Shown piece after piece: positions 1-5,950 of a stretch of DNA of 9,749 nucleotides; positions within the stretch are counted from its first letter, which is position 1; the number at the start of each line of letters is the position of its first letter. Where the stretch lies: NCBI GenBank assembly GCA_030626045.1, contig DAOUPS010000028.1:1-9749 (forward strand). Direction: 5' to 3'. A program made the translations under genes and the position numbers. The notes under the pieces were generated by a model. The model did no database searches, was not told where the DNA came from, and was given only the letters and a program-made list of their open reading frames with translations. The stretch comes from a bacterium. Lineage in GTDB: Bacteria > Patescibacteriota > Minisyncoccia > Moranbacterales > DUUL01.

Positions 1-825
1 AAGATGCCAAAGGGGATCAAGACAGAGATCGCAGAAATGCCGACTGGCATAAGGGTGAATATGACGGTGGAAAAGGGTGAAAAAATAAAGGAGCCTTTGT
101 TTTTTTGTTTTGGCTTGGAGGGAAAAAGCGGTGAACAGTTTATTATGCCGAACATTGTTATTGAAGATGGGGCGGATGTTCGCGTATTTACCCACTGTAG
201 TTTTCCCAAGGCTGTTTCCATCTCCCATAAAATGGAAGCAGTGTTTAAGATTGGGAAGAGCGCGAAATTTTATTATGAAGAACATCACTTTCATGGCTCA
301 AGATCGGGAGCAATGGTTATTTCCAAACTCAAATTGTTTGTCGAAGATGGCGGATATTTCAACAGTAATTTTCTCTTAACAAAAGGGTCGGTTGGACAAA
401 CAAGTATTGAACTTGATGCAGTGTTGAAAGCGAATGCCCGCATTGAAATCGAGACAAAGGTATTGGGAAAAAACAGCAAAGATATTGTTTCTATCGTTGA
501 TAAAGTGGTTCTTGAAGGAGAAAATAGCAAGAGCCTCATCAAAATGAGAGCGGCAGCGAAAGACGGAGGAAAAGTATTTATGCAGGGGGAAACCTACGCG
601 AAAAGTGCCGGCGCGATCGGACATATCGATTGTCAAGAGATTGTTTCGGGCGAATCAGTTGCCAAAGCAGTGCCAATCGTGGAAGTAAGCAATGATCAAG
701 CGAGAATTACCCATGAAGCATCAGTCGGGAAGATAAATCAAAAAGAACTCGAAACGCTTATGACTCGCGGTCTTGATGAAGAAAAAGCTACAGAGCTTAT
801 TATTGAGGCAATGATGAGAGGATAA
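1..825 (+). CDS. SufB/SufD-family Fe-S cluster assembly protein (5' end probably cut)
   Basis: This is a SufB/SufD core-domain protein (COG0719). The family forms the beta-helical scaffold on which SufBCD builds Fe-S clusters in the cytosol. Counting from the ATG at 4, 273 residues are visible. Seen: the repetitive beta-helix pattern (GADVR, GKSAK, DGGYF, ENSKS), HCSFP at 64-68, EEHHFHG at 92-98, HIDC at 207-210, and the family C-terminus THEASVGK at 236-243 followed by RGLDEEKA at 255-262. The reading frame is open to the window edge, and short SufBD proteins are usually somewhat longer, so the true start and a sufC partner may lie upstream. That is inference. It cannot be assigned to SufB or SufD: the short single-copy form found in archaea and anaerobes stands in for both. 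The gene stops with TAA and is followed by 120 bases before the DUF1858 gene. Confidence 0.85.
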   Translation, partial: KMPKGIKTEIAEMPTGIRVNMTVEKGEKIKEPLFFCFGLEGKSGEQFIMPNIVIEDGADVRVFTHCSFPKAVSISHKMEAVFKIGKSAKFYYEEHHFHGSRSGAMVISKLKLFVEDGGYFNSNFLLTKGSVGQTSIELDAVLKANARIEIETKVLGKNSKDIVSIVDKVVLEGENSKSLIKMRAAAKDGGKVFMQGETYAKSAGAIGHIDCQEIVSGESVAKAVPIVEVSNDQARITHEASVGKINQKELETLMTRGLDEEKATELIIEAMMRG

Positions 826-867
826 TAGTAAATAGATCGCATTATAGATACGCTCCGGTGCCAAAAC

Positions 868-892
868 GGTTCAAGGCGGGGGCCATTGAACC
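868..892 (+). terminator. Hairpin with GGGG loop between suf-like gene and DUF1858 gene
   Basis: Arms GGTTCAA (868-874) and TTGAACC (886-892) pair perfectly. Inside them GGC (875-877) pairs with GCC (882-884) around a GGGG loop, leaving A885 bulged, for about 10 bp in all. No T-run follows, so it is not a classic intrinsic terminator. It could be an mRNA 3'-end stabiliser, a weak terminator or an intergenic repeat. The structure is seen directly; the role is inference. Confidence 0.4.
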
Positions 893-945
893 CACAGTGT
901 CGGTTTAGAGGCAATTCAACAAAAAATAATCTTTTATTTTAAGAA

Positions 946-1179
946 ATGGCAAACAATGATTTTAAACTTTCAATTGACTCGAATATACTGGAAGTGATCA
1001 AGCGCTATCCCCATGCCGTTGAAATATTTATCAAGTATGGATTGCCATGTGTCGGCTGTGCGGCCGCCAGGTTTGAAAAGATATCCGATGCCGCCGCTGA
1101 ATTCGGGATTGACGGAGAAAGTATAATAAATGAAATAAAGAAGTCCACTGAAAAGGGGAAAAACGAAACGGAAGCTTGA
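946..1179 (+). CDS. DUF1858 redox-disulfide domain protein
   Basis: This 77-residue cytosolic protein belongs to the DUF1858 family, also described as the hybrid-cluster-protein-associated redox disulfide domain. Seen: the typical opening with a short strand and helix (SNILEVIKRYP, 12-22), the segment IKYGLPCVGCAAAR (29-42) holding the CxxC pair C35/C38, and a C-terminal helix ending in a charged tail. Family members are about this size and occur beside Fe-S, nitrosative-stress and redox genes. The exact biochemical role is not established, but a thiol/disulfide or metal-binding function is the usual reading. It lies 120 bases after the SufBD-like gene on the same strand, which fits Fe-S or redox metabolism. 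No strong Shine-Dalgarno precedes the ATG; only AAGA lies directly before it. It ends with TGA read as stop. Confidence 0.86.
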   Translation: MANNDFKLSIDSNILEVIKRYPHAVEIFIKYGLPCVGCAAARFEKISDAAAEFGIDGESIINEIKKSTEKGKNETEA

Positions 1180-1220
1180 TAAAATTAAAATACAAAAAGC
1201 AAATCTTAAAAATCAAGATG

Positions 1221-1239
1221 CCTGTCCGTCTTTGGCAGG
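1221..1239. repeat. GC-rich mini-hairpin CCTGTCC...GGCAGG
   Basis: CCTGTCC (1221-1227) pairs with GGCAGG (1234-1239), with one T bulged and a 6-nt loop. It resembles the perfect hairpin at 8653-8670 elsewhere in the window, so it is probably a copy of a dispersed intergenic repeat. It sits 41 bases after the DUF1858 stop and could help terminate that transcript, though no T-run follows. Confidence 0.4.
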
Positions 1240-1241
1240 AC

Positions 1242-1301
1242 AAGTCAAATCTCAAAATGACTTTTGTTGAAATTTTACATTTTCATTTTGAGATTTGACT
1301 T
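1242..1301. repeat. Perfect 19-bp inverted repeat upstream of murJ
   Basis: Arms AAGTCAAATCTCAAAATGA (1242-1260) and TCATTTTGAGATTTGACTT (1283-1301) are exact reverse complements separated by a 22-nt AT-rich spacer. The right arm ends in a T-rich stretch, so on the + strand it could act as an intrinsic terminator for the suf-like/DUF1858 transcript. Alternatives are a dispersed intergenic repeat or a small miniature element. The pairing is seen directly; the role is inference. Confidence 0.65.
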
Positions 1302-1353
1302 TTAATTTTTGAATTAATTTTCAATTAAAATTAAGAAATTTATTCATTCAATT

Positions 1354-1381
1354 CAAATTTCAAATTGTAAATTTCAAATTT
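1354..1381 (+). repeat. Four tandem AT-rich heptads directly before murJ
   Basis: CAAATTT, CAAATTG, TAAATTT and CAAATTT follow one another without gaps, ending 10 bases before the murJ ATG. No Shine-Dalgarno lies in this stretch, so murJ is probably translated from a low-structure leader. AT-rich CAAATTT-type runs are, from general knowledge, common between genes in CPR genomes. Confidence 0.55.
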
Positions 1382-1391
1382 ATTTACATTA

Positions 1392-2999
1392 ATGATCAAA
1401 ATACTCAAAAATTATTTTGCAAACGGTGAAAGATCCTCCGACTCGATTACACGAAGCGCTTTGTTGATCGCAATGATGGGTCTTGTCAGTAGATTGCTGG
1501 GTCTTGTCCGCGACAGGGTATTAGCTGCGAAATACGGTGCCGGTGATGTTCTTGATGCTTATTACGCGGCATTCAAAATTCCGGATCTTATTTACGGATT
1601 GATCGTACTGGGCGCTCTTTCAGCGGCGTTTATCCCGGTGTTCACGTCTCTTATATCCCGTAAGAAAAAAAAGGAAGCATTAGAGCTGGTTCGTACAATG
1701 CTTTCAGTCGGAATAGTAATTTTAGTTTCTGTGTCCGTTATTTTGTTTTTTTTCGCGCCGCAATTAGTAAGCCTTATTACATTTGGTTATGATCAGGAGA
1801 AACAAGAGTTGGTTGTAAGACTTACAAGGATTATGCTACTCAGTCCAATTTTGCTGGGTATTTCGGGGGTCATGGGCGGCATTTTAAACTCATTCAAAAA
1901 GTTCTTTTTCTATTCACTGGCTCCAATTTTTTATAATCTGGGAATAATACTCGGAGTTCTCGTTTTTACAGAGATGCTCGGGCCTGTCGGCCTGGCTTGG
2001 GGTGTGGTTGCCGGTGCTATGCTGCACCTGTTAGTCCAGCTTCCGGAAGTGATCCGTTGCGGAATAAGTTTTCGTTTCCGGTTAGACTTTAAGAACGACA
2101 ACCTAAAGAAGGTATTTACACTGATGGTGCCGCGCGCGATGGGAATTGCAGTGACACAGGTTAATCTTCTGGTTGTTACAATTCTGGCGTCAACACTTGC
2201 ATCCGGATCTTTGGCGATCTTCAATTTTGCGAATAATCTTCAGAGTGTGCCTTTAGGATTGTTTGGAATATCGTTTGCTGTGGCTTCGTTTCCTACACTG
2301 TCTTCCTTGTGGGCTCGTGGAAAAAAACGGGAATTCACACAAAGATTTGTCGGTACATTCCGAAAAATTCTTTTTTTCATTATTCCATTTTCGGCCCTGA
2401 TCATTATACTGCGTGCGCAAATTGTCAGAGTTGTACTGGGAACCGGACAATTTGACTGGGAGGACACAGAGCTTACGCTGGCAGCTTTGGGTGTGTTTGC
2501 GCTCTCACTGTGGGCGCAAAGCATCATTCCGTTGCTGGCTCGCTCATTCTATGCGATCCATAACACCAAGATACCTTTTTTCACAGGTTTGTTTGCCGAG
2601 GCAATCAATATCGCTCTAGCCCTCTTTCTCATTAAAGATCACGGTATTATCGGTCTGGTTTGGGCATTCAGTATCTCAACAAGCATTAACGCAATCATAC
2701 TTTTTTTCATACTTCGACTAAAAATTGGAAGCCTAAAAGGGCAGGGGATATCAAGATTTGTTGTTAAGATCGCTATAATGACAATAGCCGCAGTTCTTGC
2801 TTCGCAGATCATCAAAAACACTATCGGCACAGATCCATTCGGAGTAGAGCGGACATTTCTTGGTGTGTTCACTCAGCTTATTGCCGCGCTCACGGGAGGA
2901 TGTGTGATGTTGCTGCTTACCGGATATTTCTTAAAAGTAAAAGAGCTTGATAATTTTATTATTTTGGCAAAACAAAAACTGTTTACCAAAAAACAGTAG
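1392..2999 (+). CDS. murJ: MurJ/MviN lipid II flippase
   Basis: This 535-residue polytopic inner-membrane protein is of normal MurJ length, with about 14 hydrophobic segments. MurJ (MOP exporter superfamily) flips lipid II across the cytoplasmic membrane for peptidoglycan synthesis. Seen: the N-terminal signature SRLLGLVRDRVLAAKYG (33-49) with R34 and R40, D55 in LDAYYAAFKIP (54-64), the segment ALSAAFIPVFT (75-85), and FNFANNLQSVPLGLFG (277-292). The arginines known to matter in E. coli TM1 (R18, R24) have counterparts at R34 and R40. The position of E. coli R52 is in the Y-G of DLIYGL, and the R270/E273 region has become ANNLQS, so charged residues of the central cavity are missing. The start at 1392 is the first ATG giving the conserved N-terminus; no Shine-Dalgarno is present. 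The gene stands alone, convergent with the COG1433 gene. Confidence 0.97.
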   Translation: MIKILKNYFANGERSSDSITRSALLIAMMGLVSRLLGLVRDRVLAAKYGAGDVLDAYYAAFKIPDLIYGLIVLGALSAAFIPVFTSLISRKKKKEALELVRTMLSVGIVILVSVSVILFFFAPQLVSLITFGYDQEKQELVVRLTRIMLLSPILLGISGVMGGILNSFKKFFFYSLAPIFYNLGIILGVLVFTEMLGPVGLAWGVVAGAMLHLLVQLPEVIRCGISFRFRLDFKNDNLKKVFTLMVPRAMGIAVTQVNLLVVTILASTLASGSLAIFNFANNLQSVPLGLFGISFAVASFPTLSSLWARGKKREFTQRFVGTFRKILFFIIPFSALIIILRAQIVRVVLGTGQFDWEDTELTLAALGVFALSLWAQSIIPLLARSFYAIHNTKIPFFTGLFAEAINIALALFLIKDHGIIGLVWAFSISTSINAIILFFILRLKIGSLKGQGISRFVVKIAIMTIAAVLASQIIKNTIGTDPFGVERTFLGVFTQLIAALTGGCVMLLLTGYFLKVKELDNFIILAKQKLFTKKQ

Positions 3000-3008
3000 T
3001 GCTTTTCT

Positions 3009-3065
3009 GTGGTGAGCGGTGTGGTGAGCGGTTGAACCGCTAAAACTTTAGCGGTTGAACCGCTC
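3009..3065. terminator. Nested palindromes between convergent genes (probable bidirectional terminator)
   Basis: GAGCGGTTGAACCGCTAAA (3026-3044) pairs with TTTAGCGGTTGAACCGCTC (3047-3065) over 19 positions with one G-G mismatch (3034/3057). Each arm is itself a near-palindrome, AGCGGTTGAACCGCT, so it can also fold into two small hairpins. A direct repeat GTGGTGAGCGGT occurs twice just before (3009-3020 and 3021-3032). It lies between the murJ stop and the end of the minus-strand COG1433 gene, where a bidirectional terminator is expected. T-runs are short, so it may instead be a mobile repeat. Confidence 0.6.
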
Positions 3066-3099
3066 ATTCCGAGTTTCTATTGCTGGGTCTTTTTCATTA

Positions 3100-3474
3100 T
3101 CATTTTTCAAAACTCTTGTGTCTTGGTCCTGTTGAAGCTGTTATTTCTGCTAATTTTCCATCGATGAATTCTTGCACGACATCTTTTATTTTTCCTTCTC
3201 CGTGGTAGATCTCGATCTTCAATTGTTCAAATACCGAAAAAGCTCTGGGGCCAAGATTCATAGTAATGATCGCTTCCACTTTCTCATTGGCGGCAATTTC
3301 AGTCGCTGAGATTCCGGCTCCGCCCATTTGCGCCTTGGCCGTATTTTCAATCGCATTCACATTCTTTATTTCCTTATTTTCAATTTCTACAATTAAAAAA
3401 TAAGGGCATCTGCCGAATTTTGCGTCCACATCGCTTTCCATGGTTTCTCCTGTCGAGCTTATGGCTATTTTCAT
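3100..3474 (-). CDS. Dinitrogenase iron-molybdenum cofactor/ORP-like protein (COG1433)
   Basis: This 124-residue cytosolic protein belongs to the NifX/NifY/NifB C-terminal-like family (COG1433, Dinitrogenase_Mo-Co fold). Members bind metal-sulfur clusters; the orange protein ORP of Desulfovibrio carries a Mo-Cu-S cluster. Seen: strand MKIAISSTG at the start, the family motif DAKFGRCPYFLIVE (17-30) with C23, the glycine loop GGAGISATE (51-59), NLGPRAF (73-79), and a C-terminal tail with GPRHK. The ATG at 3474 is chosen over a GTG at 3483: GGAGG at 3487-3483 lies 8 bases before the ATG, whereas the GTG overlaps that Shine-Dalgarno. The ATG overlaps the TGA of the upstream ATPase gene (ATGA), so the two are translationally coupled. 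The metal bound is unknown. No nitrogenase genes are nearby, so a nitrogen-fixation role is unlikely. Confidence 0.9.
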   Translation of the reverse strand: MKIAISSTGETMESDVDAKFGRCPYFLIVEIENKEIKNVNAIENTAKAQMGGAGISATEIAANEKVEAIITMNLGPRAFSVFEQLKIEIYHGEGKIKDVVQEFIDGKLAEITASTGPRHKSFEK

Positions 3475-4367
3475 TTTCCACACCTCCTTTCGCTTGTTAT
3501 CGTTCTAATTATCTTACTAAACACTTTTTTGTATTTTGGATTTATTTCAACAACAGGTTTCATTTCTATTGTGGAATCGACGAAATCTTTTCTGTAAGGA
3601 ATTTTTCCAATGACAGGTATCTTATTTCTCTCAGCAAAATATTCTATTTTTAAACAAAATTTCTCATTCAGATCGAATTTATTTATGACGATCCCATGTT
3701 CAATGCCAAAATGATCTGCGAGGTATAAGACTCTTTTCAAATCATGAAGAGCAGAGGGTGTTGGCTCCGTTACGGCAATTATATGATCTGTTCCGACCAG
3801 AGACGCGATCACGGGACATCCGATCCCAGCGGCTGAATCTATTATTGTTATCTCACTTTTCAATTTCTTGTCGATCTCCTCGGAGTATCTTCTGGCTTCA
3901 CTGACGATCTCACCGGAGGCTAATTCTCCCAGTTTAAGCTCTCCCGTGATCAAATTCACATTATAATTCTTTCCGGTATAGATGGTTCCGATCTTCTTTT
4001 TAGTTTCAGTGATCGCATGGTTGGGACAGGCGACAATGCATGCTTTACAGCCGATACAAATATCTTTCACAAAAGCCGGGAATTTTCCTTTAACGGAAAC
4101 AATAGCGTTTTGTTTGCAAACTCTTGCGCATCTTCCGCATTTTGTACACCTGCTAAAATCCCATTTGGGAATTGGCTGATACACATTGCAATATTTCTTT
4201 CTTTCCACAGAGAGTAAAAGGTGATCATTGGGACATTCCACATCAGCGTCCAACAGCATGGTTCTTTTGTTTCTCGCAAACTCCACGGCCAGAGAAACGG
4301 CCACCATTGATTTTCCGGTTCCTCCTTTTCCTCCGGTAACGGCTATTTTTATGTTTTTGTTTTTCAT
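3471..4367 (-). CDS. MinD-superfamily P-loop ATPase with inserted 2x[4Fe-4S] ferredoxin domain (COG1149)
   Basis: This is a 298-residue soluble ATPase of the SIMIBI/MinD-Mrp group. Seen: the deviant Walker A GGKGGTGKS (12-20); D40 in the LLDADVECPN switch region; an inserted ferredoxin module with C74/C77/C80/C84 and C104/C107/C110/C114, each with the CxxCxxCxxxC spacing of a [4Fe-4S] cluster; the Walker-B-like IIDSAAGIGCP (175-185); and NK(F)D at 229-232 for nucleotide-base contact. The length matches the family. Homologues accompany COG1433 proteins in anaerobes; in Desulfovibrio two such ATPases sit in the ORP operon. Here there is one, joined by a 4-base overlap to the COG1433 gene. Its probable role is ATP- and redox-dependent loading or handling of the partner's metal cluster (inference). 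No Shine-Dalgarno is evident before the ATG. It is 63 bases downstream of the methyltransferase gene on the same strand. Confidence 0.94.
   Translation of the reverse strand: MKNKNIKIAVTGGKGGTGKSMVAVSLAVEFARNKRTMLLDADVECPNDHLLLSVERKKYCNVYQPIPKWDFSRCTKCGRCARVCKQNAIVSVKGKFPAFVKDICIGCKACIVACPNHAITETKKKIGTIYTGKNYNVNLITGELKLGELASGEIVSEARRYSEEIDKKLKSEITIIDSAAGIGCPVIASLVGTDHIIAVTEPTPSALHDLKRVLYLADHFGIEHGIVINKFDLNEKFCLKIEYFAERNKIPVIGKIPYRKDFVDSTIEMKPVVEINPKYKKVFSKIIRTITSERRCGK
3472..3487 (-). promoter_or_regulatory. Shine-Dalgarno and ATGA stop/start overlap
   Basis: On the minus strand GGAGG (3487-3483) lies 8 bases before the ATG at 3474-3472, and the TGA at 3473-3471 ends the upstream ATPase gene. 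This fixes the downstream start and indicates translational coupling. Confidence 0.85.
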
Positions 4368-4430
4368 AATTTAAAGAGACTGTTCCTGCAATGTTATGTG
4401 ATTTAGTGGTTTAAAGAATAGTACGGCTGA

Positions 4431-4886
4431 TCATAGCCAGCACCGCACCCGCTTTTTATAATCCAAGTACTCTTTGTTAAAAGCGTTTTCCATCGCTTTT
4501 TCTTCATGTGGAATAAAGACCAGACTTACAGTTGCAAAAAAGGCGATCGGCGCCAGGAAAGCAACCAATGATCCCAAAAGTATTGCTATTCCGAAAAGGC
4601 CGATTACCATACCCAAGTACATTGGATGGCGGCTAAAGCGGAACGGTCCATGTGAAACGAATACGGATGATCTTTTGAAAGGCTTGACCGTCGTTTTCGT
4701 TTTTCTGAATAGACTGTCTGCCCAAATATTCAATCCGATTCCCATGCCTAACAATAAAATGCCGCCGTAATTATATGGAGCGTGAACAAGCTGTGTAACA
4801 GGGTAGATGAAATGCAAACCGGTTGCCAGTAATAAATATAACAACAAATAAACAGGAGGCAGTAATTTTGGCTTTTTTATTCTCAT
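4431..4886 (-). CDS. Isoprenylcysteine/phospholipid methyltransferase-like membrane protein
   Basis: This 151-residue integral membrane protein belongs to the ICMT/PEMT superfamily, SAM-dependent methyltransferases acting on lipids or membrane-embedded thiols. Seen: hydrophobic segments at about 12-28, 42-57, 91-110 and 111-127; the family core HGPFRFSRHPMYLG (79-92), which forms part of the SAM site; and the C-terminal EEKAMENAFNKEYLDYKKRV, with the E128/E129 acidic pair and the EYxxYKxRV ending typical of bacterial ICMT-like enzymes. The length is normal, so it looks intact. The substrate cannot be deduced, and bacterial members are often mis-named after the eukaryotic protein. It ends in TGA and lies upstream of the ATPase pair on the same strand, possibly co-transcribed, though the functions show no clear link. 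No Shine-Dalgarno precedes the ATG. Confidence 0.86.
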   Translation of the reverse strand: MRIKKPKLLPPVYLLLYLLLATGLHFIYPVTQLVHAPYNYGGILLLGMGIGLNIWADSLFRKTKTTVKPFKRSSVFVSHGPFRFSRHPMYLGMVIGLFGIAILLGSLVAFLAPIAFFATVSLVFIPHEEKAMENAFNKEYLDYKKRVRCWL

Positions 4887-4947
4887 AATGATGCTTATAG
4901 ATCTTTAAGGACATTGATCTTTCAGTCAGGTGGAGTTTAACCGGTTT

Positions 4948-4976
4948 TTGAACTTATCTCAAACTCTTTCTACATT
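4948..4976 (+). promoter_or_regulatory. Sigma70-like promoter upstream of the 142-aa gene (distal)
   Basis: TTGAAC (4948-4953) and TACATT (4971-4976) are separated by 17 bases, in the divergent gap between the ICMT-like gene and the 142-aa gene. Use of this promoter would give a leader of about 165 bases. Confidence 0.45.
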
Positions 4977-5063
4977 ATATTATTTTATGAGAAAAGAATC
5001 AAAGATCTACTATGCCGACGTGAAAGTAAAAAAAAGTTAAGTATCTTTTAACCTATATGTATT

Positions 5064-5092
5064 TTGACATGTCTAAGAATGTTTGGTAGGCT
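5064..5092 (+). promoter_or_regulatory. Sigma70-like promoter upstream of the 142-aa gene (proximal)
   Basis: A perfect -35 TTGACA (5064-5069) stands 17 bases before TAGGCT (5087-5092), a weak -10 that keeps the key TA...T positions. It lies nearer the gene than the TTGAAC/TACATT pair, so two promoters may serve the same gene. Confidence 0.4.
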
Positions 5093-5095
5093 GAG

Positions 5096-5109
5096 ATGCC
5101 TAGTGGCAT
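5096..5109 (+). other. Small leader hairpin
   Basis: ATGCC (5096-5100) pairs with GGCAT (5105-5109) around the loop TAGT, just upstream of the 142-aa gene's ribosome binding site region. It lies at or just after the start of a transcript from the proximal promoter, so it could be a 5'-end stabiliser. Five pairs only, so chance is possible. Confidence 0.3.
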
Positions 5110-5150
5110 GAAACTGTTTAAAAATAAAATAAAAGCCGGAGGAGTCAGCC

Positions 5151-5579
5151 ATGAATAATTCTGCCGAAAAGATAGTTACGGATGTTGAGTTTGCAAAAGG
5201 AGACATCAACTTTATTATGGAGAAACTTACCGGTCTTGCGGGCGGAATTATGAAAATCCATAACCAACATGGAGATAAGAACTGCCTACGTTTGGGTTTG
5301 ATCGAAAGTGCCGTCATTGAAGACAATGAGCTTAGAGTTGAATTTGTGTGGCTCACTAGAGGGGACGGTTATCTGTCACTGCCGCTTATTTGGACAAGAG
5401 AGAAAAACCTTAGTTATGCGGCAGAAATGGAAAGGTATGTGATTTCCGGTACGGATAACAGTAAGCTTGTACTCAACTTTCTTATCACCGGTGATACGGT
5501 TACCTTGTTTTCATCCGATAACGACAAATCCGATCACGCCAAGACTGAGAATTTAGAGTTCACCCACCCAGTACCGTAA
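5151..5579 (+). CDS. Uncharacterised 142-aa protein
   Basis: I do not recognise a family. The 142 residues look soluble, with no signal peptide or membrane segment. The N-terminal part is mixed (KGDINFIMEKLTGLAGGIMK, 17-36). A beta-rich middle follows (LRLGLIESAVIEDNE, then LRVEFVWLTRG at 61-71), then an aromatic stretch LPLIWTREKNLSYAAEMERY (77-96), another strand set (KLVLNFLITGDTVTLF, 105-120) and an acidic disordered tail rich in Asp, Ser and Lys. A good Shine-Dalgarno GGAGGAG (5138-5144), 6 bases before the ATG, supports the start, as do promoter-like elements upstream and an intrinsic terminator directly after. The gene is therefore a self-contained monocistronic unit and probably expressed. 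The alternation of strands suggests a small beta-barrel or sandwich that may bind a ligand, but no catalytic motif is visible and no function is assigned. Confidence 0.8.
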   Translation: MNNSAEKIVTDVEFAKGDINFIMEKLTGLAGGIMKIHNQHGDKNCLRLGLIESAVIEDNELRVEFVWLTRGDGYLSLPLIWTREKNLSYAAEMERYVISGTDNSKLVLNFLITGDTVTLFSSDNDKSDHAKTENLEFTHPVP

Positions 5580-5588
5580 TAAAAACCC

Positions 5589-5626
5589 GACTCGCTTAAA
5601 GCAATGCTTGAGCGAGTTGTTCTTTT
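5589..5626 (+). terminator. Intrinsic terminator of the 142-aa gene
   Basis: ACTCGCT (5590-5596) pairs with AGCGAGT (5611-5617). Inside, AAGC (5599-5602) pairs with GCTT (5606-5609) across a small bulge, with an AAT loop. The T-rich stretch TTGTTCTTTT follows (5617-5626). It starts 10 bases after the TAA. Confidence 0.8.
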
Positions 5627-5641
5627 GCTTAGTGTCCGGTA

Positions 5642-5905
5642 TTAAGTAGTACGTATTGAATGCTTTTCCGCTTTTTTGACAATTTTAGGATCTAATTTCC
5701 TGTTGCCTGCACGCCCTCTACTTTTGTGGATCAATCCCTTGGCGCCATATTTACTCACAAGGGACTTTAATCTTTTTACATGCCCTACAGATACTCCTAT
5801 TTGCTTGGAAGCGTCTGTACCGTTGATCTTTCCATCTATTAGTTGCTTGATAATGTCATACCTTGATAGTTCTTTTTCCGACATACATATTAGTTTCTGA
5901 GCCAT
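5642..5905 (-). pseudogene. ISNCY-family transposase, N-terminal helix-turn-helix fragment
   Basis: The 87 residues match the N-terminal DNA-binding region of ISNCY-type transposases: MSEKELSRYDIIKQL (8-22), then NGTDASKQIGVSVGHVKRLK (28-47) as the helix-turn-helix, then GAKGLIHKSRGRAGNRK (54-70). A complete transposase is several hundred residues with a DDE catalytic domain. Here the similarity stops near residue 81 and the frame closes after HSIRTT, so the gene is truncated. The ATG at 5905 sits inside the inverted repeat, so a protein binding that repeat could repress it. As a lone HTH protein it could still bind the IS end (inference). No Shine-Dalgarno is visible. It is the remnant of an old insertion between two monocistronic + strand genes. 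Confidence 0.75.
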
Positions 5906-5950
5906 AATTTGTTTAGATCAATAATTAATACCAACTAAACAAATTATGGC
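5901..5950. repeat. 16-bp perfect inverted repeat overlapping two mirrored transposase starts
   Basis: GCCATAATTTGTTTAG (5901-5916) and CTAAACAAATTATGGC (5935-5950) are exact reverse complements around an 18-nt AT-rich centre. Each arm contains the ATG of one copy of the transposase start: 5905 on the minus strand, 5946 on the plus strand. Confidence 0.8.

Noticed and set aside
1931..2872. Several minus-strand open frames inside murJ
   Set aside because: They lie antisense to an intact, conserved gene and show no family motifs.
3475..3483. GTG start three codons upstream for the COG1433 protein
   Set aside because: The GTG is part of the Shine-Dalgarno GGAGGTG itself, and the family begins with the MKIAIS strand at the ATG.
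946..4886. Alternative genetic code (UGA as glycine, as in Gracilibacteria/SR1)
   Set aside because: Three family-sized proteins (DUF1858, ferredoxin ATPase, ICMT-like) end exactly at TGA, so it works as a stop.
5087..5117. GGCTGAGAT motif recalling the THI-box (TPP riboswitch) in the leader of the 142-aa gene
   Set aside because: The second conserved half (CCTGATCTGG...) and the closing stem are absent, and the gene shows no link to thiamine.
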